Assembly: GCA_965116435.1 (NCBI GenBank)
Contig: OZ220686.1
Span: 1,736,001-1,800,000 of the forward strand
Length of the DNA: 64,000 bases
Source: VXPQ01 sp965116435
GTDB taxonomy: Bacteria; Bacteroidota; Rhodothermia; Rhodothermales; VXPQ01
Direction of reading: 5' to 3'
The position numbers and the translations under genes were made by a program. Of this stretch, positions 33,279 to 42,520 are shown piece by piece. Below the pieces are notes generated by a model. The model was given only the letters and a program-made list of their open reading frames with translations, ran no database searches and was not told the origin of the DNA. The first letter of the stretch is position 1. Each line of letters starts with the position of its first letter.

Positions 33279-36200
33279 ACAGCCGAACGAAGCGTCTCGA
33301 CTGGCTCCGTCGGACGATGGCCCGGCGCATTGTGCTGATGGACGGAGCCTTCGGCACGATGGCGCAAGCCCTTGGACTGGACGAAGACGCCTTTCGCGGG
33401 CAACGATTCAGGGATGCGGAGCAGGACCTCAGGGGCAACATCGATCTTTTGTGCCTGACGCAACCGCATCTCGTCGCCGATATCCACGAGCAATATCTGG
33501 CGGCGGGCGCCGACATGCTGACCTCGAACAGTTTCACGGCGAACGGTCCCTCCCAGGCGGACTATGGCCTGGAGCATCTTGTCTTCGAAATGAACCGGAG
33601 CGCGGCGGCGCTGGCGCGGGAAGCCGCCGACCGGCGGACCCGCCAGACGGGCGAGTGCAAGCTGGTGGCGGGCAGCATGGGGCCCACCAACCGCACGCTT
33701 TCCATGTCGCCCAGCGTCGAAGACCCCGGCTACCGGGCGACCACGTTCGAAGAACTGGGCAGGACATACTACGAGGCGGCGCGCGGGCTGTATCAAGGCG
33801 GCGCCGATCTGCTGCTGCTGGAAACGATTTTCGACACGCTGAATGCGAAAGCAGCCTTGTACGCGATCGCCCGGCTCGAACGGGATACCGGCGCAACCAT
33901 CCCGACCATCGTATCGGGCACCGTCACCGACCAATCGGGGCGCACGCTGTCGGGCCAAACGCTGGAGGCGTTTTTTATTTCCATTCGCCACGCGCGGCCG
34001 CTGGCCGTGGGCCTCAACTGCGCGCTCGGCGCCAGCGATCTCGACCGGCACATCCGCGAATTGTCCCACATCGCCGATATGCCGATCAGCCTGCACCCGA
34101 ACGCCGGACTGCCGAACGAATTCGGCGCCTACGAGGAGGCGCCGGACACGACGGCGGGCATTCTGAAAGGCATCGCCGAAGACCATGTGGTGAATATGCT
34201 CGGCGGCTGCTGCGGCACGACGCCCGCGCATATCGAAGCGATCCGGGAGGCGGTCGTTTCGGCCCTGCCGCGCAAGACGCCGAACGCAACGCGGCGCATG
34301 CGGCTGTCGGGGCTGGAACCGCTATCCAGAACGGAAACCACGGGCCTGCTGCACATCGGCGAGCGCACCAACGTGGCCGGCTCCAGGGTTTTTCTGCGGC
34401 ATATCCGGAACGAAGATTTCCCCGCCGCGCTGAAAATCGCGGACGAACAGGTGGCGGGCGGGGCCAACATTATCGACGTCAACATGGACGAAGGCATGCT
34501 CGACGGCGAGGCGATCATGCAGCGGTTTCTGAATCTGTTGGCCTCCGAACCCGGAATCAGCCGTGTCCCGGTCATGGTGGATTCCTCGCGCTTCGAGGTG
34601 CTCCAGGCCGGCCTCAAATGCCTGCAGGGCAAGGGCGTCGCCAACTCGATCAGCCTGAAAGAAGGCGAGGAAACGTTTCTCCGGCAGGCCCGGACGATCC
34701 GCGAGCTGGGGCATGCCGTGGTCGTCATGGCGTTCGACGAAAAAGGGCAGGCCACGACCCCCAAACGTCGGGTGGAAATATGCGCCCGCAGTTACGGCCT
34801 GCTTGTGGAAAAGCTCGGCTTTCCGCCCGAAGACATCGTGTTCGATCCCAATATTCTGGCCATAGCCACCGGCATCGAAGAACACGACGGATACGCCCGC
34901 TCGTTTATCGACGCGATCCCGCACATCAAGGCCGCCTGCCCCGGCGCCCTGGTGAGCGGCGGCGTAAGCAACGTGTCCTTTTCGTTTCGGGGAAATGAGC
35001 CGGTGCGGCGGGCCATGCACGCCGTATTCCTGTACCATGCGACCCGCGCCGGCCTGGATATGGCGATTGTGAATGCGGGCGCGCTGGTCGCGTACAACGA
35101 CATTCCGGACACGCTCCGCGAAGCCGTGGAGGACGCTATCCTGAACCGCCGCGCGGACGCAACCGAACGATTGCTGGCCATAGCGCAGCAGGTGGACAAG
35201 ACGCCCGAAACGAAACGCGTCGAGGCGGACGCCTGGCGCGCCTTGCCCGTTGAGGCCCGGCTGGAGCATGCGCTGGTGCACGGGCTGGGCGAGCATATTC
35301 TGCGCGACGCCGAGGAAGCCCGACAAGAGGCGGAACGCCCGCTGCACGTCATTGAAGGCCCACTGATGCGCGGCATGAACCGGGTGGGCGACTTGTTTGG
35401 CGACGGCAAGATGTTTCTCCCGCAGGTCGTGAAATCCGCGCGCGTGATGAAACAGGCCGTAGAATATCTCGTGTCGTTCATGCAGGGCGACGAGTCTGCC
35501 TCGCTCGCGCACGGACGCGGCAAGGTGGTGATGGCCACCGTCAAGGGCGATGTGCACGACATTGGCAAAAACATTGTCCGCGTCGTGCTGCAATGCAATG
35601 GCTTCGCCGTCGAGGACCTCGGCGTGATGACTCCTTGCCAGCGCATCCTCGACGCCGCCCGCGAACAGGGCGCGGACATGATCGGCCTGTCCGGGCTGAT
35701 TACGCCGTCGCTGGACGAAATGGTGCATGTCGCCCGCGAAATGGAAAAGCAGGGGTTCGACATGCCCCTGCTGATCGGCGGCGCCACCACATCGCCAATA
35801 CATACTGCGGTCAAGATCGACCCGGCGTACGGCGGACCTGTCGTGTATGTGAAAGATGCTTCCCGCGCCGTAGGGGTCATGAAGGAGCTGGTCGGAGATC
35901 GCCGCAGGGACTATGTGCAGATGGTGGACCGCGAGCACGCCGTCCGACGAAAACGGCATGCGCAACCGAAGCGGCGCCGGCCAAGCCTGACCCTTGAAGC
36001 CGCCCGCGCCAACCGCTTCGACGGAAACTGGAGCAGCGGCCCGCCGCCAAGGCCCCGGCAGCCCGGCGTACATACGATCGATCGGCAACCGCTGGAAGAA
36101 CTCGTCGAATATATCGACTGGCGGCCCTTTTTCTCCGCCTGGGAAATCAACGGCCTGTTCCCCGACATTCTCGAGGACCCGGTGCGCGGCGCGGCGGCGC

Positions 36201-36967
36201 GCGAACTCTACGACGACGGACGGGCCATGCTGGACCGCATCGTGCGCGAAGAATGGCTCCTGGCGCGCGGCGCGTGCGGCCTGTTCCCCGCGGCGGCCAC
36301 GCCGGACGACGACATCGTGGTGTTCGCCGACGAGCAGCGGCGCGCCGAACGGATGCGCCTTTCGACGCTCCGTCAGCAGCGGACCTTGCCCGCTGGCAAG
36401 CCCCACCGCGCCCTGTCGGACTACATAGCGCCCCTCGGGCAGAACGCGGACGACTGGATCGGCGCATTTGCGGTCACGGCCGGCATCGGCGAGGCGGAGC
36501 GAACCGCTGCCTTCAAGCAAGCAGGCGACGACTACAGCGCCATCATGCTGCAGGCGCTGGCGGACCGGCTGGCCGAAGCCTTCGCCGAATACCTGCACCT
36601 TCGGGTGCGACGCGAATGGTGGGGCTATGCGGCGCAGGAATCCCTGGGCGCCGACGACCTGATTGCAGAATCCTACCGGGGAATTCGTCCGGCTCCGGGC
36701 TACCCGGCCTGTCCAGAACACAGCGAAAAAGAAAAACTCTGGGCGTTGCTCGACGTCCGGCGGCGCACCGGCATGGAACTCACCGAATCCTGGGCCATGC
36801 AACCGGGGGCGTCCGTGAGCGGGTGGTATTTCTCGCACCCGAAAGCCCGCTATTTCGACGTAGGGCTGATCGGGAGGGATCAGGTCGAGGAGTACGCCCG
36901 CCGGAAGGGGCTGTCGGTTGCAGAAACGGAACGGCGGCTCGGGCCCAATCTCGGGTACGAGTCCTGA
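33275..36967 (+). CDS. metH: Cobalamin-dependent methionine synthase
   Basis: MetH moves a methyl group from methyl-THF to homocysteine through methylcobalamin. All four modules are in the 1230 residues. The homocysteine domain has VLMDGAFGTM and the zinc cysteines in GLNCALG and GGCCGTTPAHI (about 309). The pterin domain starts near LLHIGERTNVAGS. The cobalamin domain contains DVHDIGKNIV (about 759-768) with the ligand histidine. The C-terminal SAM-dependent reactivation domain (about 940-1230) contains WRPFFSAWEINGLFP. It overlaps the end of metF. Confidence 0.97.
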   Translation: MNSRTKRLDWLRRTMARRIVLMDGAFGTMAQALGLDEDAFRGQRFRDAEQDLRGNIDLLCLTQPHLVADIHEQYLAAGADMLTSNSFTANGPSQADYGLEHLVFEMNRSAAALAREAADRRTRQTGECKLVAGSMGPTNRTLSMSPSVEDPGYRATTFEELGRTYYEAARGLYQGGADLLLLETIFDTLNAKAALYAIARLERDTGATIPTIVSGTVTDQSGRTLSGQTLEAFFISIRHARPLAVGLNCALGASDLDRHIRELSHIADMPISLHPNAGLPNEFGAYEEAPDTTAGILKGIAEDHVVNMLGGCCGTTPAHIEAIREAVVSALPRKTPNATRRMRLSGLEPLSRTETTGLLHIGERTNVAGSRVFLRHIRNEDFPAALKIADEQVAGGANIIDVNMDEGMLDGEAIMQRFLNLLASEPGISRVPVMVDSSRFEVLQAGLKCLQGKGVANSISLKEGEETFLRQARTIRELGHAVVVMAFDEKGQATTPKRRVEICARSYGLLVEKLGFPPEDIVFDPNILAIATGIEEHDGYARSFIDAIPHIKAACPGALVSGGVSNVSFSFRGNEPVRRAMHAVFLYHATRAGLDMAIVNAGALVAYNDIPDTLREAVEDAILNRRADATERLLAIAQQVDKTPETKRVEADAWRALPVEARLEHALVHGLGEHILRDAEEARQEAERPLHVIEGPLMRGMNRVGDLFGDGKMFLPQVVKSARVMKQAVEYLVSFMQGDESASLAHGRGKVVMATVKGDVHDIGKNIVRVVLQCNGFAVEDLGVMTPCQRILDAAREQGADMIGLSGLITPSLDEMVHVAREMEKQGFDMPLLIGGATTSPIHTAVKIDPAYGGPVVYVKDASRAVGVMKELVGDRRRDYVQMVDREHAVRRKRHAQPKRRRPSLTLEAARANRFDGNWSSGPPPRPRQPGVHTIDRQPLEELVEYIDWRPFFSAWEINGLFPDILEDPVRGAAARELYDDGRAMLDRIVREEWLLARGACGLFPAAATPDDDIVVFADEQRRAERMRLSTLRQQRTLPAGKPHRALSDYIAPLGQNADDWIGAFAVTAGIGEAERTAAFKQAGDDYSAIMLQALADRLAEAFAEYLHLRVRREWWGYAAQESLGADDLIAESYRGIRPAPGYPACPEHSEKEKLWALLDVRRRTGMELTESWAMQPGASVSGWYFSHPKARYFDVGLIGRDQVEEYARRKGLSVAETERRLGPNLGYES

Positions 36968-37087
36968 AGTCCGTCCGCCCGTACGTATCTTGCATCCTGT
37001 CCGCGTCCCGTGCGTTGGATGGGGTTTGCACTTTTTGTTTACCGCTTCGCAATCCCTGGCGCGCACGCGCAGCCTGCATCCCCCCGC

Positions 37088-39967
37088 ATGGCGACTACCC
37101 GGAACCCGACCCCCGCCAACACCGCGCCCGCCCCCCTCCGCGGCCCGGCGCTCCGTTCTTCCCGCCGACCCATCGTCATTCGCGGCGCCCGGCAGCACAA
37201 CCTGAAAGGCGTCGATCTGGCGTTGCCGCGCAACAAACTCATCGTGTTCACCGGCCTGTCCGGCTCGGGGAAATCGTCGCTGGCCTTCGACACCCTCTAC
37301 GCCGAGGGGCAGCGGCGCTATGTCGAAAGCCTGAGCGCCTATGCCCGGCAGTTTCTGGAGCGCATGGACAAGCCGGAAGTCGATCTGATCACCGGCCTGG
37401 CCCCTGCGATCGCCATCGAACAGAAAAAAGGCTCGAAAAATCCCCGTTCGACGGTCGCCACGCAAACAGAGATCTACGATCATCTGCGGCTCCTTTTCGC
37501 CCGGATCGGACGTACGATCTCGCCCGCAAGCGGCGAGGAAGTCACGCGGGACACGCCCCGGTCCACGGCCGAGCGGCTGCATGCGACCGCGGAGGACGGC
37601 GCACGATTCTATGTGTGTTTTCCCGTCCCCGATCACGAAAAAACGCCCCTTGAAGAAGAACTGCGTACGCTGCGGCAGCGGGGTTTTTTCCGGATGCTGC
37701 TCCTGCCTTCCGAAACGACGGGCGACGTCGCCGAACGCATCCTGGACCTGAACGAGGAACCCCTCGAACAAGCCGCCCGGCATCCCCGACAGCGCTTGCT
37801 GGCGCTGGTGGATCGGCTGGCGGTGCGGCGCGGAGACGAGGACAACCTTTCGCGCATCTCGGATTCGGCGGAACAGGCGTTCCGGGAAAGCAGCGGGCAG
37901 TGCGTCGTGCATATTCGCGGGGGAGAAACGCTGCATTTCAGCGAATTTTTCGAGCGCGACGGGATTCGTTTCGAAGAACCGTCCCCCTTGCTGTTCTCGT
38001 TCAACAGTCCGCTGGGGGCCTGCCCGGCGTGCCAGGGATTCGGACGAATCACAGGCCTGGACGAAAACCTCGTCATCCCGGATTCGAATCTTTCGATCCG
38101 GCAAGGCGCCATCGCGCCGTTCCGCACGGAACAATGGAGCGTGCATCTCCGGAACCTGGTCCGGATCGCCGCCGAGCGCCGCATCGACATCGATATGCCC
38201 TGGCGGGACTTGCAGGAAGAGGTGCGGAACCTGGTCTGGAACGGAGAAGGCGACTACATCGGCGTCCGGGGCTTTTTCGGCTTCCTGGAGAGCAAGAAGT
38301 ACAAGATGCACTACCGGATATTCCAAGCCCGGTTTCGGGGATACATGCCCTGCACGGACTGCGCGGGCTACCGGGTGCGTCAGGAAGCGCAGTATGTGCG
38401 CGTCGGCGGGTTGCATATCGGCGAAGTCTGCGAACTGACGACGAAAGACGCCCGCGATTTCTTCAGGAACCTGACCCTCTCCCGGCACGAGGAACAGATC
38501 GCCGGACGCATACTGGAGGAGATTCGCAAGCGGCTCACCTACCTGGTCGATGTAGGCCTCGACTATCTCTCGCTGGACCGCCTCTCGCAAACGCTTTCGG
38601 GCGGCGAAAGCCAGCGCATCCACCTTTCGACCTCGCTCGGATCGTCGCTGGTCGGTTCGCTGTATGTGCTGGACGAACCTTCCATCGGACTGCATCCCCG
38701 GGACAACGATCGGCTGATACGCATCCTCGAGAATCTGCGCGACATCGGAAATACCGTGCTGGTCGTGGAGCACGAAGCGGCCATGATGGAGCGGGCAGAT
38801 CAGGTGGTAGACCTTGGCCCCGGGGCGGGTCGGCACGGCGGCGAGGTCGTCTTTCAGGGGAGCTACGACGCATTGCTGCGCGACGAGCGCTCCCTGACCG
38901 GAGCCTACCTGAGCGGACGGAAACAGATTCCCGTGCCCGCCGCGCGGCGCCCGGTCCGCGACGACAATGCCTTGTATGTCGAGCAAGCCCGGCAGCACAA
39001 CCTGAAACGCCTGGACGTGCGGTTTCCCCTGGATGCGATCGTTTGCGTAACCGGCGTTAGCGGCTCCGGCAAATCGACGCTGGTGCATCAAACGCTGTAC
39101 AATGGACTACTGCGCCTGAAAGGCTATCGGGTCGAAGGCAGCGTGGGCGTCCACGACCTGATTCGCGGACATCAGCTCGTAGACCGCATCGAAATGGTGG
39201 ATCAGCGCCCTGTCGGGAAATCCCCCCGTTCCAACCCCGCCACGTACACGAAAATTTTCAATCACGTGCGGGAAATCCTGGCCGGAACGCATCAGGCCCG
39301 CATGCAAGGCTTGAAACCCGGGTATTTTTCGTTCAACGTGCCCGGCGGGCGGTGCGAAACCTGCCAGGGCGAGGGTATCGTGAAGATCGAAATGCAATTC
39401 CTTGCGGATTTGTACCTGGAATGCCAGGCATGCCGGGGAACCCGATACAAAAAGGAAACCCTCGAAATCCGGTATCGGGGCAAACAGGTAGACGAGATGC
39501 TCCGGATGACCATCGACGAGGCAAGCGACTTCTTTGCGGACCATGCGCCCGTCCAGAGCAAACTTCAAGTGCTGCAGGATATCGGCCTGGGGTACCTGAC
39601 CCTCGGCCAACCCTCCAACACCCTGTCCGGCGGCGAATCGCAGCGCCTGAAGCTGGCTTCCTTCCTTGGCAAGCCCTCCCGGGACCGCGTCCTGTACATG
39701 CTGGACGAACCCACGACGGGCCTGCATTTCGACGACATTCGCAAACTCCTCGCCGCCCTGAACGCGCTGGTCGAGGAAGGCCATTCCGTGATCCTCATTG
39801 AACACAATATGGATGTAATCAAGTGTGCGGATTGGGTCATCGACCTGGGACCGGAAGGCGGACGCCGCGGCGGATTCGTGGTGGCGGAAGGCACGCCCGA
39901 AGCGCTGGCCGCCATGCCGGACAGCCAGACCGGACAATTCCTCGCACCGGTTTTACAGGGAGGATAA
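37088..39967 (+). CDS. uvrA: Excinuclease ABC subunit A
   Basis: UvrA is the damage-sensing ABC ATPase of nucleotide excision repair. The 959 residues have two ABC modules: Walker A GLSGSGKSSL (about 55-64) and GVSGSGKSTL (about 655-664), and signatures LSGGESQRIHLS (about 502) and LSGGESQRLKL (about 845). Zinc modules are visible as CPACQGFG...CTDCAG and CETCQGEG...CQACRG. The ATG at 37088 is chosen over one at 37010; a disordered 30-residue N-terminal tail precedes the family start. Confidence 0.96.
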   Translation: MATTRNPTPANTAPAPLRGPALRSSRRPIVIRGARQHNLKGVDLALPRNKLIVFTGLSGSGKSSLAFDTLYAEGQRRYVESLSAYARQFLERMDKPEVDLITGLAPAIAIEQKKGSKNPRSTVATQTEIYDHLRLLFARIGRTISPASGEEVTRDTPRSTAERLHATAEDGARFYVCFPVPDHEKTPLEEELRTLRQRGFFRMLLLPSETTGDVAERILDLNEEPLEQAARHPRQRLLALVDRLAVRRGDEDNLSRISDSAEQAFRESSGQCVVHIRGGETLHFSEFFERDGIRFEEPSPLLFSFNSPLGACPACQGFGRITGLDENLVIPDSNLSIRQGAIAPFRTEQWSVHLRNLVRIAAERRIDIDMPWRDLQEEVRNLVWNGEGDYIGVRGFFGFLESKKYKMHYRIFQARFRGYMPCTDCAGYRVRQEAQYVRVGGLHIGEVCELTTKDARDFFRNLTLSRHEEQIAGRILEEIRKRLTYLVDVGLDYLSLDRLSQTLSGGESQRIHLSTSLGSSLVGSLYVLDEPSIGLHPRDNDRLIRILENLRDIGNTVLVVEHEAAMMERADQVVDLGPGAGRHGGEVVFQGSYDALLRDERSLTGAYLSGRKQIPVPAARRPVRDDNALYVEQARQHNLKRLDVRFPLDAIVCVTGVSGSGKSTLVHQTLYNGLLRLKGYRVEGSVGVHDLIRGHQLVDRIEMVDQRPVGKSPRSNPATYTKIFNHVREILAGTHQARMQGLKPGYFSFNVPGGRCETCQGEGIVKIEMQFLADLYLECQACRGTRYKKETLEIRYRGKQVDEMLRMTIDEASDFFADHAPVQSKLQVLQDIGLGYLTLGQPSNTLSGGESQRLKLASFLGKPSRDRVLYMLDEPTTGLHFDDIRKLLAALNALVEEGHSVILIEHNMDVIKCADWVIDLGPEGGRRGGFVVAEGTPEALAAMPDSQTGQFLAPVLQGG

Positions 39968-40061
39968 ATACAGGCGCGTTACTTTTCGAGGGTTTCTCGC
40001 GGCTTATCCAAAATCGGGGCAAGCGCCCCGAACCGCGCTGCGTCCTGCGCACACAGGCTCC

Positions 40062-41336
40062 ATGCAATACGAAACGCATACGATACCGCGGAAACGCATA
40101 CGCCCGGCCGGGTCGGTCCGACGGCGGATAGCGCTTTTTACCGGCGCATACAACCACATTGCCGACGGCGTATCGCTCACGCTGAACCGGCTGGTGTCCT
40201 ACCTTGAAGCCCGCGATACGGAGGTGCTTGTTTTTGCGCCGACCATTGCGGACCCTCCTGTGGAGCATGCTGGCATCCTGGCCCCCGTGCCGTCGATTCC
40301 GGTCCCGCAACGCCCCGAGTACCGCCTTTCGCTGGGCCTTACGCCGAGCGCCCGGCGCCTGCTCAAAACCTTCCGGCCCCACCTGTTCCACATCGCCACG
40401 CCCGACTTGCTGGGCTATCAGGCGCTGCGCTTTGCAGAAAGACAAGGCGTTCCGACTGTGGCTTCCTACCACACGCATTTCTCTTCGTACCTCAGGTATT
40501 ACGGGTTCGGGAGGCTGGAAACCCGGTCGTGGCGATACCTTCAGCGTTTTTACGACCGGTGCCGACACCTGTACGTGCCGTCGCAATCCATGGCCGACGT
40601 GCTGCGCTCCCAAGGCATCGAAAAGGGGGTGCGCATCTGGACGCGCGGCGTCGATACGCATCGCTTCAATCCCGCGCGCTATGACGAAACATGGCGCCGT
40701 TCGATCGGCGTACAGGACGACGTACCGCTTGTCAGTTTTATCGGGCGCGTCGTTCGGGAAAAGGGCGTGCACCTCTTTGCAGAGGTCGTGCGCAATCTCG
40801 AAGAAGAGGGCATACGGCACCGCAGCATGATCGTGGGAGACGGGCCGGTGCTGAACGATCTCCGGCGGCAGCTTCCCCGCACCATTTTCGCCGGGCGGCT
40901 GGACAATGGAGAACTGGCGAGCGCCTACGCATCCTCGAATGTGTTTTTGTTTCCCAGCGATACGGAAACGTTCGGCAACGTGACCCTCGAAGCCATGGCT
41001 TCCGGGCTCCCTGCGGTGTGCGCGGACGCTACGGGAAGCCGCACCCTCGTGGAACATGGCGAAACGGGCTTCCTGATTCCTCCTGGCGACGCCCGGGCCT
41101 TTACCGAGGCCGTACGCCATCTGCTCCAGGACGAACCCAAACGGCGCCGCATGGGCGCCGCGGCCCGGGACTGCGCCCGCACATACGACTGGAGCGCGGT
41201 GATGGCCCGCATGGCGCGCTATTACGACGAAGCGCTGTATCCAGAGGCGCCCTGGGCCGGGGACGGCTACGCGGGCGACGGATACGCCGGCCATGTCGTC
41301 GAGGCGCCGACCGCGCAGGCCATTCGGGTGCCCTGA
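40062..41336 (+). CDS. Glycosyltransferase family 4
   Basis: A 424-residue GT-B enzyme. The N-terminal domain begins RRIALFTGAYNHIADGVSLT, like alpha-mannosyl and diacylglycerol glucosyltransferases of the PimB/SQD2 type, with YHTHFSSYL. The C-terminal domain has FIGRVVREKGVHLFAEV and the donor site FLFPSDTETFGNVTLEAMASG. The ATG at 40062 begins the domain after a basic tail. The following glycosyltransferase starts 20 nt after its stop. A role in glycolipid synthesis is likely from the family resemblance. Confidence 0.88.
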   Translation: MQYETHTIPRKRIRPAGSVRRRIALFTGAYNHIADGVSLTLNRLVSYLEARDTEVLVFAPTIADPPVEHAGILAPVPSIPVPQRPEYRLSLGLTPSARRLLKTFRPHLFHIATPDLLGYQALRFAERQGVPTVASYHTHFSSYLRYYGFGRLETRSWRYLQRFYDRCRHLYVPSQSMADVLRSQGIEKGVRIWTRGVDTHRFNPARYDETWRRSIGVQDDVPLVSFIGRVVREKGVHLFAEVVRNLEEEGIRHRSMIVGDGPVLNDLRRQLPRTIFAGRLDNGELASAYASSNVFLFPSDTETFGNVTLEAMASGLPAVCADATGSRTLVEHGETGFLIPPGDARAFTEAVRHLLQDEPKRRRMGAAARDCARTYDWSAVMARMARYYDEALYPEAPWAGDGYAGDGYAGHVVEAPTAQAIRVP

Positions 41337-41356
41337 AGCCGTATTCCGTAGCGTCT

Positions 41357-42520
41357 GTGCGCATTCTCTACGTTTCCCACTCGTTCCCCCCAAAGAATCG
41401 CCCGCTCGCAAACATCGGGGGGATGCAGCGCGTCGCCACGGATCTGTACCGCGCCTTGCTTGCCTGCGACGTCCGCATCGATCCCGTCATTCTGCGGACC
41501 TCCTGGCGCTGGACCCATATCCGGGCTGGTCTGTTTCTGGGATCAAGCCTCGTCCGGATCGCCTCCGCCGTGCGACGCGGCAACGTAGACGTCGTATTCT
41601 TCTCTTCCATGGTGACGGCGGCGCTCGCGCCCCTGTTGCAGGGAATGCTTCGCAAGCACGGCGTCGTATCGGCCGCCATCGTGCATGGCCGGGACGCCAC
41701 CCTGCTCTCGGCGCCGTACCAATGGCTGGTGCCACGCATATTCGCTGCGCTGGACGCCGTATTCCCCGTCAGCCGCGCCACGGGAGCCGCTTGCCTTGGA
41801 CGGGGCCTGACGGCGGCGAAGCTGCATGTGGTGCCCAATGGCGTCGCGCCGGACCGCTTCGGAGCGGACTGGTCCCGGAGGACGGCGCGCGCCATGCTGT
41901 TCGAGCGGTTTGGCCCCCCGGAGCGCGCCGACGGAACGCCTCCCGAACGCACCTTGCTTTTGTGCAGCGCGGGACGGCAGGTACAACGGAAAGGGTTCGC
42001 ATGGTTCGTCGAACAGGTCCTGCCCCTCCTGCCCGAGGACGTGCATTACTGGCTGGCCGGGGAAGGGCCGGAAGCCGAACGCATCCGGGACGCCGCAAAA
42101 CGGGCCGGGGTCGCGCATCGGGTACGGCTGCTCGGACGCCTGACCCAGAGGGAACTGGAAGGGATGTACCGCGGCGCCGATCTCTTCATTATGCCCAACG
42201 TGCCCGTTCCGGGAGATATGGAAGGGTTCGGCGTGGTCATGCTGGAGGCGGGATTGTGCGGCTTGCCCACGGTAGCCGCGAATATCGAAGGCATTGCGGA
42301 CGTCGTAGCGGACGGAAGAAACGGACGACTGGTCCAATCCGGGGATACGGCGGCCTTCCGCGAAGCCATTCTGGCGTATCGCCGCGAACCAGACCTGCTC
42401 GAAACGGCCCGTCTCGCGGCCGCAAGCCATGTGCTGGAGCATTTCGGCTGGCGCTCGGCGGCGGAAAAGTACCTGGGCGTCCTGAAAACCTGCTCCTCCC
42501 GGCGGCGCCCGGTTTCATGA
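41357..42520 (+). CDS. Glycosyltransferase family 4
   Basis: A 387-residue GT-B enzyme. From the GTG start it reads RILYVSHSFPPKNRPLANIGG, and the C-terminal domain has CSAGRQVQRKGFAWFVEQV and the donor site MPNVPVPGDMEGFGVVMLEA. No ATG lies near the domain start, so GTG at 41357 is preferred. It shares a transcript with the preceding glycosyltransferase and its 3' end overlaps that of the convergent MMPL gene by 6 nt. Confidence 0.85.
   Translation: MRILYVSHSFPPKNRPLANIGGMQRVATDLYRALLACDVRIDPVILRTSWRWTHIRAGLFLGSSLVRIASAVRRGNVDVVFFSSMVTAALAPLLQGMLRKHGVVSAAIVHGRDATLLSAPYQWLVPRIFAALDAVFPVSRATGAACLGRGLTAAKLHVVPNGVAPDRFGADWSRRTARAMLFERFGPPERADGTPPERTLLLCSAGRQVQRKGFAWFVEQVLPLLPEDVHYWLAGEGPEAERIRDAAKRAGVAHRVRLLGRLTQRELEGMYRGADLFIMPNVPVPGDMEGFGVVMLEAGLCGLPTVAANIEGIADVVADGRNGRLVQSGDTAAFREAILAYRREPDLLETARLAAASHVLEHFGWRSAAEKYLGVLKTCSSRRRPVS

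Noticed and set aside
34322..39091. A 1589-codon open frame on the minus strand across metH and uvrA
   Set aside because: It is antisense to two complete genes with all family motifs, has no recognisable protein features, and arises from high-GC codon bias.
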